DNA of 64,000 nt from Saprospiraceae bacterium (GTDB lineage: Bacteria; Bacteroidota; Bacteroidia; Chitinophagales; Saprospiraceae), in contig JADKEB010000008.1 of assembly GCA_016718205.1 (NCBI GenBank), positions 62,001 to 126,000 of the forward strand, written 5' to 3'. Within the stretch, counting starts at the first letter, position 1. Every line of letters starts with the position of its first letter. The notes beneath the pieces were generated by a model. It made no database searches. It had not been told where the DNA came from and saw only the letters and a list, made by a program, of their open reading frames with translations. Below, in pieces: positions 27,601-34,618 of the stretch. The position numbers and the translations under genes were made by a program.

Positions 27601-27947
27601 TGAACAGGGACTTGCCAGATTTCAAGCAATAATCTGGAACAAATATAAAATCCAAGATAACTGTAGGTCTCTTCATTATCTTTCCTGATGATACTTCGTT
27701 CATGTCCTTTTCTGAAAACATGGCTCAAATGTAATGATTGACCCAACAGCTGATATTTTGCACCCACAAAGGCTAACCTGGAAAATAAGGTTGTAAAATT
27801 AAGTCTGTCGGTTGATGTTGCTTCCTCTAGAATTAATGTAAAACACTCAAATAAAGCCTTATTTTTCTGAAATGGAGGCCAGGTGTCCTGATTCCGGATT
27901 TTCATCAGATTCTGATGTAACACTTGTATCTTTTCAGCCTGTTCCAT
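24627..27947 (-). CDS. Dna2-like fused PD-(D/E)XK nuclease and superfamily 1 helicase
   Basis: This is a 1106-residue protein. A nuclease-like region (about 320-420) carries GRLDLL (350-355, D353) and VELKSGK (E368, K370), the PD-(D/E)XK metal and lysine residues. An OB-like/linker region follows, then an Upf1/Dna2-type SF1 helicase: Walker A GPPGTGKT (704-711), AYTNRAVDE, the DEAS box (824-827), GDHKQLPAV (848-856), QGRMH, and the C-terminal VDTVERYQGGARDIIIIS and NVTLTRAKEQIILIGN. No cysteine cluster typical of Fe-S Dna2 nucleases is obvious. Likely roles are DNA repair, end processing or defence. It is flanked by two complete GGGTGTAT elements and lies downstream of two ssb genes. Confidence 0.88.
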   Translation of the reverse strand: MEQAEKIQVLHQNLMKIRNQDTWPPFQKNKALFECFTLILEEATSTDRLNFTTLFSRLAFVGAKYQLLGQSLHLSHVFRKGHERSIIRKDNEETYSYLGFYICSRLLLEIWQVPVHESFKDTEQQVVQTFKKDKKKIVGFRPVVEAVLFEVDTDKKHLLFYDEADPDTQKVALYDVHDKNEIFNSNVDSLCKTFVLPIHINLIDVEIRDDGIYVPSALIVQPDHLVDVTAITECFKDFGTEPFLYLISKFKPSEATSALLIGNMVNQLLDELITSPDIDFNTILPSLFRSQPLGWALMDDAEVMDVVKKLRDHFRNLQYAVKHEFNRFGIHRSQIFLEPSFYSRDYGIQGRLDLLHQKEGKPVYDIVELKSGKTFKPNVYGINASHYIQTLLYDLLIRSVFQTRAKSLNYILYSKESDKPMRFAPPVRAQQYEAMKLRNDLMAIEQKLKHADVDHTILNYIRPENFPKLKGFNLKDIENFYNIYSTLHELEKTYFDHFTAFIAREQSLAKTGVHGLNKSNGHAAMWLESDDEKRERFELLSGLVMNSNQSSEIDPYITFTRDQNDFTLVNFRSGDIAVLYPMLEEQNRPVLKNQIFKCTITEINSNHVEIKLRNRQYNQSLFEGNERWCLELDNLDSGFNQMYKNLFLWAAAPFEYRKMFSGIMKPSKTEESGVNPDVDPFMTDHQVTLLKRMISAKDYFLLWGPPGTGKTSVMLKNLVKYLHQNTKENILLLAYTNRAVDEICEAIISIDDTYKNQYLRIGSRMATNEKFATQLLDQRVKSLKTRHEILTLIKENRIFISTVSSISGKTELFHLKEFDTVIIDEASQILEPMLAGLLSKFKRWILIGDHKQLPAVVGQDGIDSKVKDDRLTAQGFVNTRTSLFERLFHQVKEHNWDHAYGILHQQGRMHDMLMTFPNLHFYENQLALLPHTNRQMASAFFHKANDETKYLLSRKNYFDTPEDQDINWKTNIHEAQKCVDILKDLISLYEYNNMEMNTTSIGIITPYRAQIALIRKCMEVLPGRYSEIITVDTVERYQGGARDIIIISFCVNRISQLDSLVSLSQEGIDRKLNVTLTRAKEQIILIGNKNLLSKSQGHRTLIEHYT

Positions 27948-28030
27948 AAATTTTATTGGTAAAATTAATCAAATTAGCTATTTTCTGGTAGTACTTAGAA
28001 TAAATTAGAAGAATAGGATTGTTTTTTTTG

Positions 28031-28251
28031 GGGTGTATCCCATTTTTGCACTGAAATTGTTTAAACTGCCCGCAACCCCTGCCTGACTACGTAGGTAGGC
28101 AGGCTCATTCCCACGCAAATCGTGGCAAGCTCTGAAGAGCCTGTCAAGCTATGCTTGAGACGTCCCACCCTTAAACTCCTAAATATAAGGATAATCCAAT
28201 AAATGCAGAACTTAAAAATAATATAGTATAGTGCAATTTTGGGATACACCC
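28031..28251. mobile_element. GGGTGTAT inverted-repeat element, intact copy (core type B, 221 bases)
   Basis: Terminal inverted repeats GGGTGTATCCCA (28031-28042) and TGGGATACACCC (28240-28251) are perfect. Flanking octamers TTTTTTTG and TTTTTTTT are compatible with an 8-base target duplication, though low complexity weakens this. The core includes a near-palindrome around CCTGCCTGACTACGTAGGTA and matches 9372-9491 over about 120 bases. The right end AGTGCAATTTTGGGATACACCC is shared with the element at 24178-24622. There are no genes inside. Confidence 0.8.
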
Positions 28252-28269
28252 TTTTTTTTTTGTCTTTTA

Positions 28270-28313
28270 ACAAAAACAGGAGACCAGTTGCCTTTACTGC
28301 ATCCGGTCTCCTG
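28270..28313 (-). terminator. Terminator of the ssb genes
   Basis: A nine-base stem, CAGGAGACC (28277-28285) with GGTCTCCTG (28305-28313), is followed on the minus strand by a T-rich tract (TTTTTGTTAAAAG), eight bases after the ssb stop. Confidence 0.75.
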
Positions 28314-28320
28314 CCATCCA

Positions 28321-28662
28321 TTATGCCGATCTTGCGATCCTGAAAAACTCATTGACTACAATCTCTGTAACGTATTTTGTGTTTCCATCTTTATCTGTAT
28401 AAGATCTGTTGGTCAGTTTGCCTTGAATGGCCACTTCAGATCCTTTACTGAGTGATTCAGCCATAAGTTCTGCTGTTTTGCCCCAAGCTACCAGATTGTG
28501 CCATTCGGTTTGTTTTACTTTTTCGCCTTTGTTATTGGTATAGAAATCATTGGTGGCGAGTACTAAGGCAGCTTTTTTATTTCCATTGTCAAAATTGGTG
28601 AGTACTACATCTTTACCCATATTTCCTATTAGTTGAACTGAATTTTTAAGTGAACTTGTCAT
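28321..28662 (-). CDS. Single-stranded DNA-binding protein (copy 1)
   Basis: This is a 113-residue OB-fold SSB: NSVQLIGNMGKDVVLTNFDNGNKKAALVLAT, EWHNLVAWGKTAELMAESLSKGSEVAIQGKL, YTDKDGNTKYVTEIVVNEFF. It ends RIARSA directly after the OB fold, so the acidic C-terminal tail that recruits partner proteins in standard SSBs is missing. It is closely related to the SSB encoded 63 bases upstream, a tandem duplication. It is too short to be the main replicative SSB of a typical bacterium; a specialised or recombination-linked role is inferred. Confidence 0.92.
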   Translation of the reverse strand: MTSSLKNSVQLIGNMGKDVVLTNFDNGNKKAALVLATNDFYTNNKGEKVKQTEWHNLVAWGKTAELMAESLSKGSEVAIQGKLTNRSYTDKDGNTKYVTEIVVNEFFRIARSA

Positions 28663-28725
28663 TGTATTATGATTTAATATTTTAAAAAATTAATAATGAT
28701 AAATAAAGATTATTGAGGTGATTAG

Positions 28726-29094
28726 TTAAAACGGAACAGCTTCTTTAACTTCTTCTACTTTTTTTGTGAGCTTAAAAAAATCATTCACGATGACCTCTGT
28801 CACATATCTGGTAGTGCCCGCAGTGTCTGTAAATGTTCTGTTGGATAATTTACCGTGCACTGAGATTTCTGTCCCTTTCCTCACTGATGCAGCAAGCTCA
28901 TCAGCAGTCTTGCCCCAAGCTACTAACTTGTGCCAGTCAGTTTGTTTCACTTTTTCACCATTTTTGTTGGTGAAGTACTCATTGGTCGCAAGGATGAGCG
29001 TGGCTTTTTTATTGCCATTTTCAAAAGATGTTAGTACTACGTCTTTGCCTGCATTACCTACTAACTGAACTGTGTTTTTAATGTTTGTATTCAT
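28726..29094 (-). CDS. Single-stranded DNA-binding protein (copy 2)
   Basis: This is a 122-residue OB-fold SSB paralogous to its neighbour: NTVQLVGNAGKDVVLTSFENGNKKATLILAT, DWHKLVAWGKTADELAASVRKGTEISVHGKL, RYVTEVIVNDFFKL. It keeps a short tail ending EEVKEAVPF, a weak version of the D-D-I-P-F tip used to recruit partner proteins. It probably shares one transcript with copy 1 and ends at the terminator at 28270-28313. Confidence 0.92.
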   Translation of the reverse strand: MNTNIKNTVQLVGNAGKDVVLTSFENGNKKATLILATNEYFTNKNGEKVKQTDWHKLVAWGKTADELAASVRKGTEISVHGKLSNRTFTDTAGTTRYVTEVIVNDFFKLTKKVEEVKEAVPF

Positions 29095-29581
29095 GATTTA
29101 AAAAATTTGTGTCCGTGATACATGTATGTTTTATTATTAGTAGCCCGGACGGGTTTAACAAAATTTTGATCTTTCGATCGGTTGACGATGCAAAGATGTG
29201 GGGTGCTGAATTCACGATCCGTTTAATATACGTTTATATACGTTTGTACTCGTATCTATATGTGTACAAATTATTAAAATGCAGTCTAATTACTTGATTA
29301 TGTGTATTTTATATTAATTTTACCATCTTACTATAAAATAAATATTTTTTCCCATTTTCTTTAAAAATATAATTCCAAGATATAAAGTCTGGGCTGAATT
29401 AAAAATGGAAACGGGTAAAATTGTGCTTTTTGATAGTGGGATCAAGTATAATAAGACAGAAAATGTTTGGGGTTTCTATTGATGTAGAATACATTTGTGA
29501 TATCCTTGGTTAAGGGTATAGACAAACAATCTGATAGTAAAAAAACCTAAAAAAACAGCTGATGTTTTTTGAAGACTTCTT
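29095..29581. other. Intergenic, divergent promoters expected, nothing identified
   Basis: This is a 487-base AT-rich gap between the divergent ssb and GNAT genes. I see no credible open frame, RNA gene or inverted-repeat element. The segment 29213-29270 contains repeated TATACGTTT-type words (TATACGTTTATATACGTTTG) of unknown meaning. Confidence 0.45.
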
Positions 29582-30097
29582 ATGATACAAATAAAAACCT
29601 GTACTAGAGACAATATTGATGAATTGCTTAGAGTATTTACACAATCATATCGGGAGCATTATGCGCATTACTGGTCTGACAACGGAGATGCTTACATAAA
29701 TTCCAATTTTAATCCTGATCAACTGGGACAGGAAATGTCCAATCCAAATTCTACTTTCTTTCTTATCAGTCAAGGTTCAAGATCGGTAGGAATATTAAAA
29801 ATCAATATGGATCAATCTTTGGATAAATACACAGCTGGTGAAACTTTAGAATTAGAAAGGATCTACCTGCTTAAAGATGCTTCAGGAAAAGGTGTGGGCA
29901 AAACGGCCATACACTTTGTAAAAGACTTAGCTATACAAAAACGGAAAAAATACATCTGGCTCAAAACCATGGAAAAAAGCACCGCCGCTCAGTTCTACAG
30001 GAAACTGGGCTTCAGAGTTATAGAAGAGATGAATCTGAATTTTAAGTTTATCAAGCCGGAATATCGGAAGATGTTTGTGATGCTACTGGAGATGTAG
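29582..30097 (+). CDS. GNAT-family N-acetyltransferase
   Basis: This is a 171-residue acetyltransferase. GNAT motif D/A is clear: LELERIYLLKDASGKGVGKTAIHFVKD, with the acetyl-CoA pyrophosphate loop at about 100-107. Motif B is STAAQFYRKLGFRVIEE. The N-terminal pattern with an aromatic YREHYAHYWSDNGDAYI resembles the RimI/YkkB-like group. The acceptor cannot be told. Confidence 0.88.
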   Translation: MIQIKTCTRDNIDELLRVFTQSYREHYAHYWSDNGDAYINSNFNPDQLGQEMSNPNSTFFLISQGSRSVGILKINMDQSLDKYTAGETLELERIYLLKDASGKGVGKTAIHFVKDLAIQKRKKYIWLKTMEKSTAAQFYRKLGFRVIEEMNLNFKFIKPEYRKMFVMLLEM

Positions 30098-30112
30098 TAT
30101 TAATGAAATAAC

Positions 30113-30155
30113 TTGATCTTACAAAACTTGTCAACAATATTTTAGGCTCAGTATA
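30113..30155. repeat. Short dispersed repeat, also at 38776-38820
   Basis: TTGATCTTACAAAACTTGTC and the following AACAATATTTTAGGCTCAGT correspond base for base, with a few changes, to 38776-38820. Both copies lie 15-35 bases after the stop codon of a plus-strand gene (GNAT, GH13). Function unknown; it may be a remnant of a larger duplicated segment (see 30646-30843). Confidence 0.6.
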
Positions 30156-30203
30156 TTATAGTGAGTGTAAAGACTAACTCCCTGCCAGTATAATTTAATG
30201 ATT

Positions 30204-30578
30204 CTAGTTGACTTTATTTCTCAGCACATATTTGGCTCCTATATCATCATTTTTCATACGTAAGTACTCTGTATCAATCAATTCATAACCTATCTTAATG
30301 AGATAATTTAAAGCATCCATATTACTTTTGAATTCGACATAATTTCCGTTTATATCAGCTACTCTATCGTATTTATTAAAGAAAATTTTGGATTCCTGTC
30401 CGTAATCTACTTCCAGAAAAACTCTATTGCTTAAGGCGACCTGACAAGTCTCTGCTGTAATATATTCTGTTTGAATGGAGTCTAAAGGAAATCCATTGAT
30501 ATTATAAGTAGTTATGGATTGACCAAATGCGCTCAATAAGCTGCAAATTGTAATTAAATGTGTTAAGAATGATTTCAT
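30204..30578 (-). CDS. Small secreted hypothetical protein
   Basis: This is a 124-residue protein with a clean signal peptide (MKSFLTHLITICSLLSAFGQ). The mature part has alternating hydrophobic strands (CQVALSNRVFLEVDYGQES) and ends with a pattern common in uncharacterised Bacteroidota proteins (YLIKIGYELIDTEY). No family recognised. It is probably periplasmic. Confidence 0.65.
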   Translation of the reverse strand: MKSFLTHLITICSLLSAFGQSITTYNINGFPLDSIQTEYITAETCQVALSNRVFLEVDYGQESKIFFNKYDRVADINGNYVEFKSNMDALNYLIKIGYELIDTEYLRMKNDDIGAKYVLRNKVN

Positions 30579-30645
30579 GATCGGTCAGTTTTAATTTATA
30601 GGCCAAAAATAGGTTGATCAGTACAAAACAATAGTTATCACTTCG

Positions 30646-30843
30646 TTAAACATTTTGTAACAAAATAGTAATTTTTAGATTTGGAATGGGAGTGTAAAAT
30701 CTTTTCCAACTCCTTAATTCTTTTACTAATATAATTACTACTCCAGATGGTTTGCGATTTATATTAAATTTTAATACGCTAAAACTTTTCGGAGTGGACT
30801 CTTTTTGTAATTTTCCGATTCTTGTGTTCCTTAGAATGATCAT
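30646..30843 (-). pseudogene. Possible decayed paralogue of the 38826 gene
   Basis: The frame NRKPSGVVIILVKELRSWKRFY parallels the C-terminus of the protein at 38826-39176 (NRNPSSDVFLLVEELRSWIAFY), and DNA matches are visible as well (CCAACTCCTTA followed by TTCTT). The frame lacks the rest of that protein. I read it as a remnant rather than a working gene. Confidence 0.35.
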
Positions 30844-30854
30844 TTACAACCAAC

Positions 30855-32969
30855 CTAGGGTTTGTTTTTAGCAGTATTCCATTTTATTTTCTCTAAAGTG
30901 GAAAATAGTACTTCATCTTTTTCATTACCGATAGACTGGGAGTAAGGATAATCAGGTTTTACGCCACTGCCAAATGCTCCTTTGGTCGAATTAGAAATTA
31001 TTTGATAATGCGCAATGCTAATTTTGAGTTTACTATTTGGTAATTCAAGCTTATAAATCATCATTCCATTAGTGCTAATTTCTCCACCTCCAGTTTCTTC
31101 TCCGTACATCACAGCATCATTCTCATGTAACTGAGCGGCCACAAGAGATGCTACCGAAAAAGTTATACCATTATTGATAACGTGGACTTTTCCGGGAAAT
31201 AAATCCTTTTGGGGTTTATATGTGAATGTTCGCGTTTTTTGACCTTCTAATTTATATTTTTTGGGCTTGATAGAAAATGCAAATTCTGTCAGTTTCTCCC
31301 ATTTCCCTAGCTTCATATATTCATTTTTTTCCTTTATAGAACTTGGTTTCTGAAAATTAAATCTAAAATTCTCAGGAGTTAAATAAGTCAAAAAATGATT
31401 GCCATGACCAAAATATCCGCCACCATTGTTACGAAGATCTATTATCAACTGCATGTCCGGAGATTGCTTTAGATACTTAAATATGGATTGATAATACTTC
31501 TTAAACTCCTTCCTGTCTCCAAAACTATTTATATCCAAATAAGCAATATTATGAAGTGTATCAACACTTAATGAACTCCAATTATTTTCAAATATTTTGC
31601 TAAAATTATCAGGCACAGCAAGTTTGGTTAAGGTTTTCATTTTTTTGTTGGTAGGTTTGATGCACACCTTTTTAAAAGTACCATCATTAGCCCTAAAATC
31701 AAGCGAAAAACTATCTTGGATCCCATACAAATACAAAAAATAACTCCTGAATTTTCTGATACTCATCTCATTTACAAAGGAAAGTGTATTGCCGTCACGC
31801 TCTTGAATAGCGGCCATTTGGTGAAGTATATCATTGATGGGCTTGTCATTGATGTTTATGATTTCGTCATTTACATTAAAATCAAATGTTGTATCAATAG
31901 TATTGCTGAAATAGACTTTACCTTCAATTTTTTTAATGTCAAATGGTAGGTAGACATTTTTTCCTTTTACTGAAGCAAACCAATCATCAGATAAATTTCC
32001 GAGAGTGTGGCCACATTTTAATTGTGCAATGAGTTGTTTTGCTACAATATTAAATTCCATTTCAGTAAGACTATCTGGCAATTCTGAGCGCTGTTTGTCA
32101 TAAAATGTTTGGTATTCTTGCTCAGAAGTGTAAAGAAAAGGTGTGGGATGATAGTTTATGATAGACGAAAATAATATTTCAAGATCATCTAACATTTGTT
32201 GCTTTGACAATACTTTGATAGTAATCTTTTCATTGGTTGCTATGGAAGATTTTTGTCCAATTATTTCAGTAGTTAATGATAAAAAAATAACAAGTACCGC
32301 AATGCTTGAATATTTGATTTGTGTCAAATCAGGGTTTGATTTTTTATCAATTTTACGTAAGGCATAAAAGATAAAAATCCCACCAATGATCCCGGGTACA
32401 AACCAACTGAACACGCCCGGTAAAAAGTTATTGACCACAACAAAAGCTGTTACAGATGCAATATATCCGCCTGACATATTACCTATATGCATTTTCAGCC
32501 ATTGCTTTTTGACAAAATCCAAGTTTCGAAGTTGATATAAATTTCTAATGGCAAATATCAATCCCATAAGACCAAAAACACCAGCTACAATGTGGAAGGA
32601 ACCAGAAACTACAAGCGGAACAGTGACCATCAAAATGCAAGTCACCATCATGATGATGTGAATGAGTTTATCCACTGAAAAAGAGTGTCCAGGACTTTTG
32701 TATTGTATCGCTCTTTTGCCGATGATGATAAAATAGCTGCTGAATACACCTATTGAAAACAAAAATGGATTGTAATGATCAGGCATGTTTGCTGCCATCA
32801 AAGACAGTAAAATCGAACTGCCAAGTATGTAATAAAATACTCGTCCACTAATGATGTGCGGTTTGCTGCCTTTTTGTGTAACTCCAGCTACAAAGCCAGC
32901 TAAAAGAGATACACCACCTAATGCGGCATGTGCAAGGATCAGGATCCTGAAAATTTCTGCGTTGTTCAT
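30855..32969 (-). CDS. Multi-pass membrane domain fused to an S41 (CtpA-like) peptidase
   Basis: This is a 704-residue fusion. Residues 1-215 form about seven transmembrane helices with a conserved His-rich-end pattern (ILILAHAALGG, HIISGRVFYY, MHIGNMSGGY), recalling the DUF2306/DUF420-type haem-membrane families. After a linker, residues about 250-700 form an S41 peptidase: DLEILFSSIINYHP-type N-domain, PDZ-like region, NIAYLDINSFGDRKEF, LIIDLRNNGGGYFGHG, NNGITFSVASLVAAQL (nucleophile serine, about 604) and GEETGGGE. The catalytic half would face the periplasm. S41 peptidases trim exported proteins; the fusion is unusual. No frameshift is seen at the junction. Confidence 0.82.
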   Translation of the reverse strand: MNNAEIFRILILAHAALGGVSLLAGFVAGVTQKGSKPHIISGRVFYYILGSSILLSLMAANMPDHYNPFLFSIGVFSSYFIIIGKRAIQYKSPGHSFSVDKLIHIIMMVTCILMVTVPLVVSGSFHIVAGVFGLMGLIFAIRNLYQLRNLDFVKKQWLKMHIGNMSGGYIASVTAFVVVNNFLPGVFSWFVPGIIGGIFIFYALRKIDKKSNPDLTQIKYSSIAVLVIFLSLTTEIIGQKSSIATNEKITIKVLSKQQMLDDLEILFSSIINYHPTPFLYTSEQEYQTFYDKQRSELPDSLTEMEFNIVAKQLIAQLKCGHTLGNLSDDWFASVKGKNVYLPFDIKKIEGKVYFSNTIDTTFDFNVNDEIININDKPINDILHQMAAIQERDGNTLSFVNEMSIRKFRSYFLYLYGIQDSFSLDFRANDGTFKKVCIKPTNKKMKTLTKLAVPDNFSKIFENNWSSLSVDTLHNIAYLDINSFGDRKEFKKYYQSIFKYLKQSPDMQLIIDLRNNGGGYFGHGNHFLTYLTPENFRFNFQKPSSIKEKNEYMKLGKWEKLTEFAFSIKPKKYKLEGQKTRTFTYKPQKDLFPGKVHVINNGITFSVASLVAAQLHENDAVMYGEETGGGEISTNGMMIYKLELPNSKLKISIAHYQIISNSTKGAFGSGVKPDYPYSQSIGNEKDEVLFSTLEKIKWNTAKNKP

Positions 32970-33288
32970 ACTAATTGTTTTTTACTTTATTAAAATTTGA
33001 TGAGGTTATGACAGACACCTTACTTTTACTCATCCTACATCATTCTCCTGTCTGAAAGTCAGGCAGGCATAAAAAAGAAGGACTTGAAGAAGGTGCCATA
33101 ACACATTGCAAAGATGCAGGACAAAAGTTAAGTAAAAAAAGGAAGGGGTTTTTGGCAAAGTTGTGTGGTGAATGGTAAACATTGATGTTCGCCTTAAGTC
33201 CTGCAGTTTGCCACAAGTATATTGATATTCAAAGATTTATACCATCTTTAAGTAGATGAAAAAATATGAAAAGAAAAGATCCCAAAAC
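32970..33288. other. Intergenic, no gene seen
   Basis: This is a 319-base gap between two minus-strand genes. It contains a small hairpin word (CCTGTCTGAAAGTCAGGCAGG near 33052-33072) related to the CCTGCCTG hairpins of the mobile elements, but no inverted-repeat ends. No other feature is identified. Confidence 0.45.
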
Positions 33289-34119
33289 TCAAATCAGCAT
33301 CTTTACCTTCTCCACCATAGACCTTGACACCGGAATTTTGGTATCAATATCTGTCAGGCTAATTTTGGTATTGGTAATATTTCCTTCTATTTCTGCAATT
33401 TTGGCAGGATTGATGATAAAAGATCGATGACATCTTAAAAAAGAAGACCCAATCTGTTGTTCAATTTCACTCATGGTATTTCTCATCATTCTCTTTATGA
33501 TTTTACCATTTTCATAGAGGAATAGAATGACATAGTTGTCTTCTGATTTTACCAAAAAAAGATTTTCGGGAGCCACTGTTATGATTTCGTTTTTTCCTGC
33601 GCCAAAAATGGTTAAATGTTGGTCTTCTATTTTGCGTTCCAAGTTTTGAATTGGCTTGTCTTCAGAAGTTACAAATTTAACTTCTTTATATTTTTGATAA
33701 ATAAATAATAAATATACAGAAACTGGAACCAATGAAATCAAGGAAGCTATCTTGAAAAAATTTAAAAACTGCAGCCAATCCAGAGCACCTACAAACATGG
33801 CAGCCCAATATAAGTAACAGGATACCTGGCAAATCAAAATGATGAAGAATAGAAAAATAACTTCATCCACTACTGACCACCTATTTAATCTTAAGTCACT
33901 CGTCATCAAATTTACAAAAAAATAGACCATCAATCCGGACAAAAAAGTGATAATACCGTAACCTACCAATATCCAAAATTTGTAAGGATGATCAAAATTA
34001 GATGTACCAAATGGCTGGAAAACAACCAATACAAACACAATAGTCAAACTAATAGCAGAAATGACATTCAAAAAGGAAAGAAACGAAGGCTTTGGAAATG
34101 GTGTTTGACGCAGACTCAT
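33289..34119 (-). CDS. Membrane-anchored LytTR-type DNA-binding regulator
   Basis: This is a 276-residue regulator. Four transmembrane helices (about 15-37, 47-71, 84-110 and 120-142) are joined to a C-terminal LytTR domain (168-276) with NLFLVKSEDNYVILF, SSFLRCHRSFIINPAKI and KIPVSRSMVEKVKML. It has no receiver domain, so it would act as a one-component membrane sensor-regulator, a common Bacteroidota design. Its targets are unknown. The 499-base gap to the GH13 gene follows on the other strand. Confidence 0.88.
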   Translation of the reverse strand: MSLRQTPFPKPSFLSFLNVISAISLTIVFVLVVFQPFGTSNFDHPYKFWILVGYGIITFLSGLMVYFFVNLMTSDLRLNRWSVVDEVIFLFFIILICQVSCYLYWAAMFVGALDWLQFLNFFKIASLISLVPVSVYLLFIYQKYKEVKFVTSEDKPIQNLERKIEDQHLTIFGAGKNEIITVAPENLFLVKSEDNYVILFLYENGKIIKRMMRNTMSEIEQQIGSSFLRCHRSFIINPAKIAEIEGNITNTKISLTDIDTKIPVSRSMVEKVKMLI

Positions 34120-34618
34120 GTTTATGATTGAAGCTCCAAAAGTAGTGAAAAGTATCAGGAGTGACGTGGTTTATTTTTGAATTTAGGAGCAAGAGCCCCA
34201 TCGCAGCCATATTTTAAATGTGGTTGTTGAATAAATACATTATCATCAAGATGGGCATATCCAAACTCAAAGTTATACTAATTTCAATTATATAAATAAT
34301 CAAAAATTGAGATCAAGAAGATTTTGAGGTTTGGTGTCATAATAACACAACAAATATAAAGCCATTATTTTGTATTTTAACAGGTTAATTAGAAAAAATA
34401 ATTTATGTTTTGATATTAAGTTTAGGACAGTTTTAGTTTGGAATTTTTTTGGTTTTCCTTCAAATAATTTATTAGTTTCGTATTATAATCTGAAAGTTGT
34501 TTTATGTAAATTTAATTAATATGATAAAATTTTTCTTTTTTTTGGTGTTAGGCCTTATACCTTGTGTCACTAACTAATTTGTTGTTAAGATTTTCAATTT
34601 ATTTTAAAATCATCAGCC
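34120..34618. other. Leader region of the GH13 gene with a signal-peptide-like micro-ORF
   Basis: The 499-base gap is very AT-rich. At 34521-34577 an ATG opens an 18-residue frame, MIKFFFFLVLGLIPCVTN-stop, which reads like a signal or lipoprotein leader. It is in another frame and ends 42 bases before the GH13 start. It may be a degenerate or frameshifted original signal sequence or chance. No terminator is seen. Confidence 0.4.

Noticed and set aside
29213..29270. TATACGTTT-type repeated words in the ssb-GNAT gap, considered as an operator or CRISPR-like
   Set aside because: Only two or three short overlapping words, no regular spacing and no spacers, so not an array. No array was found anywhere in the window.
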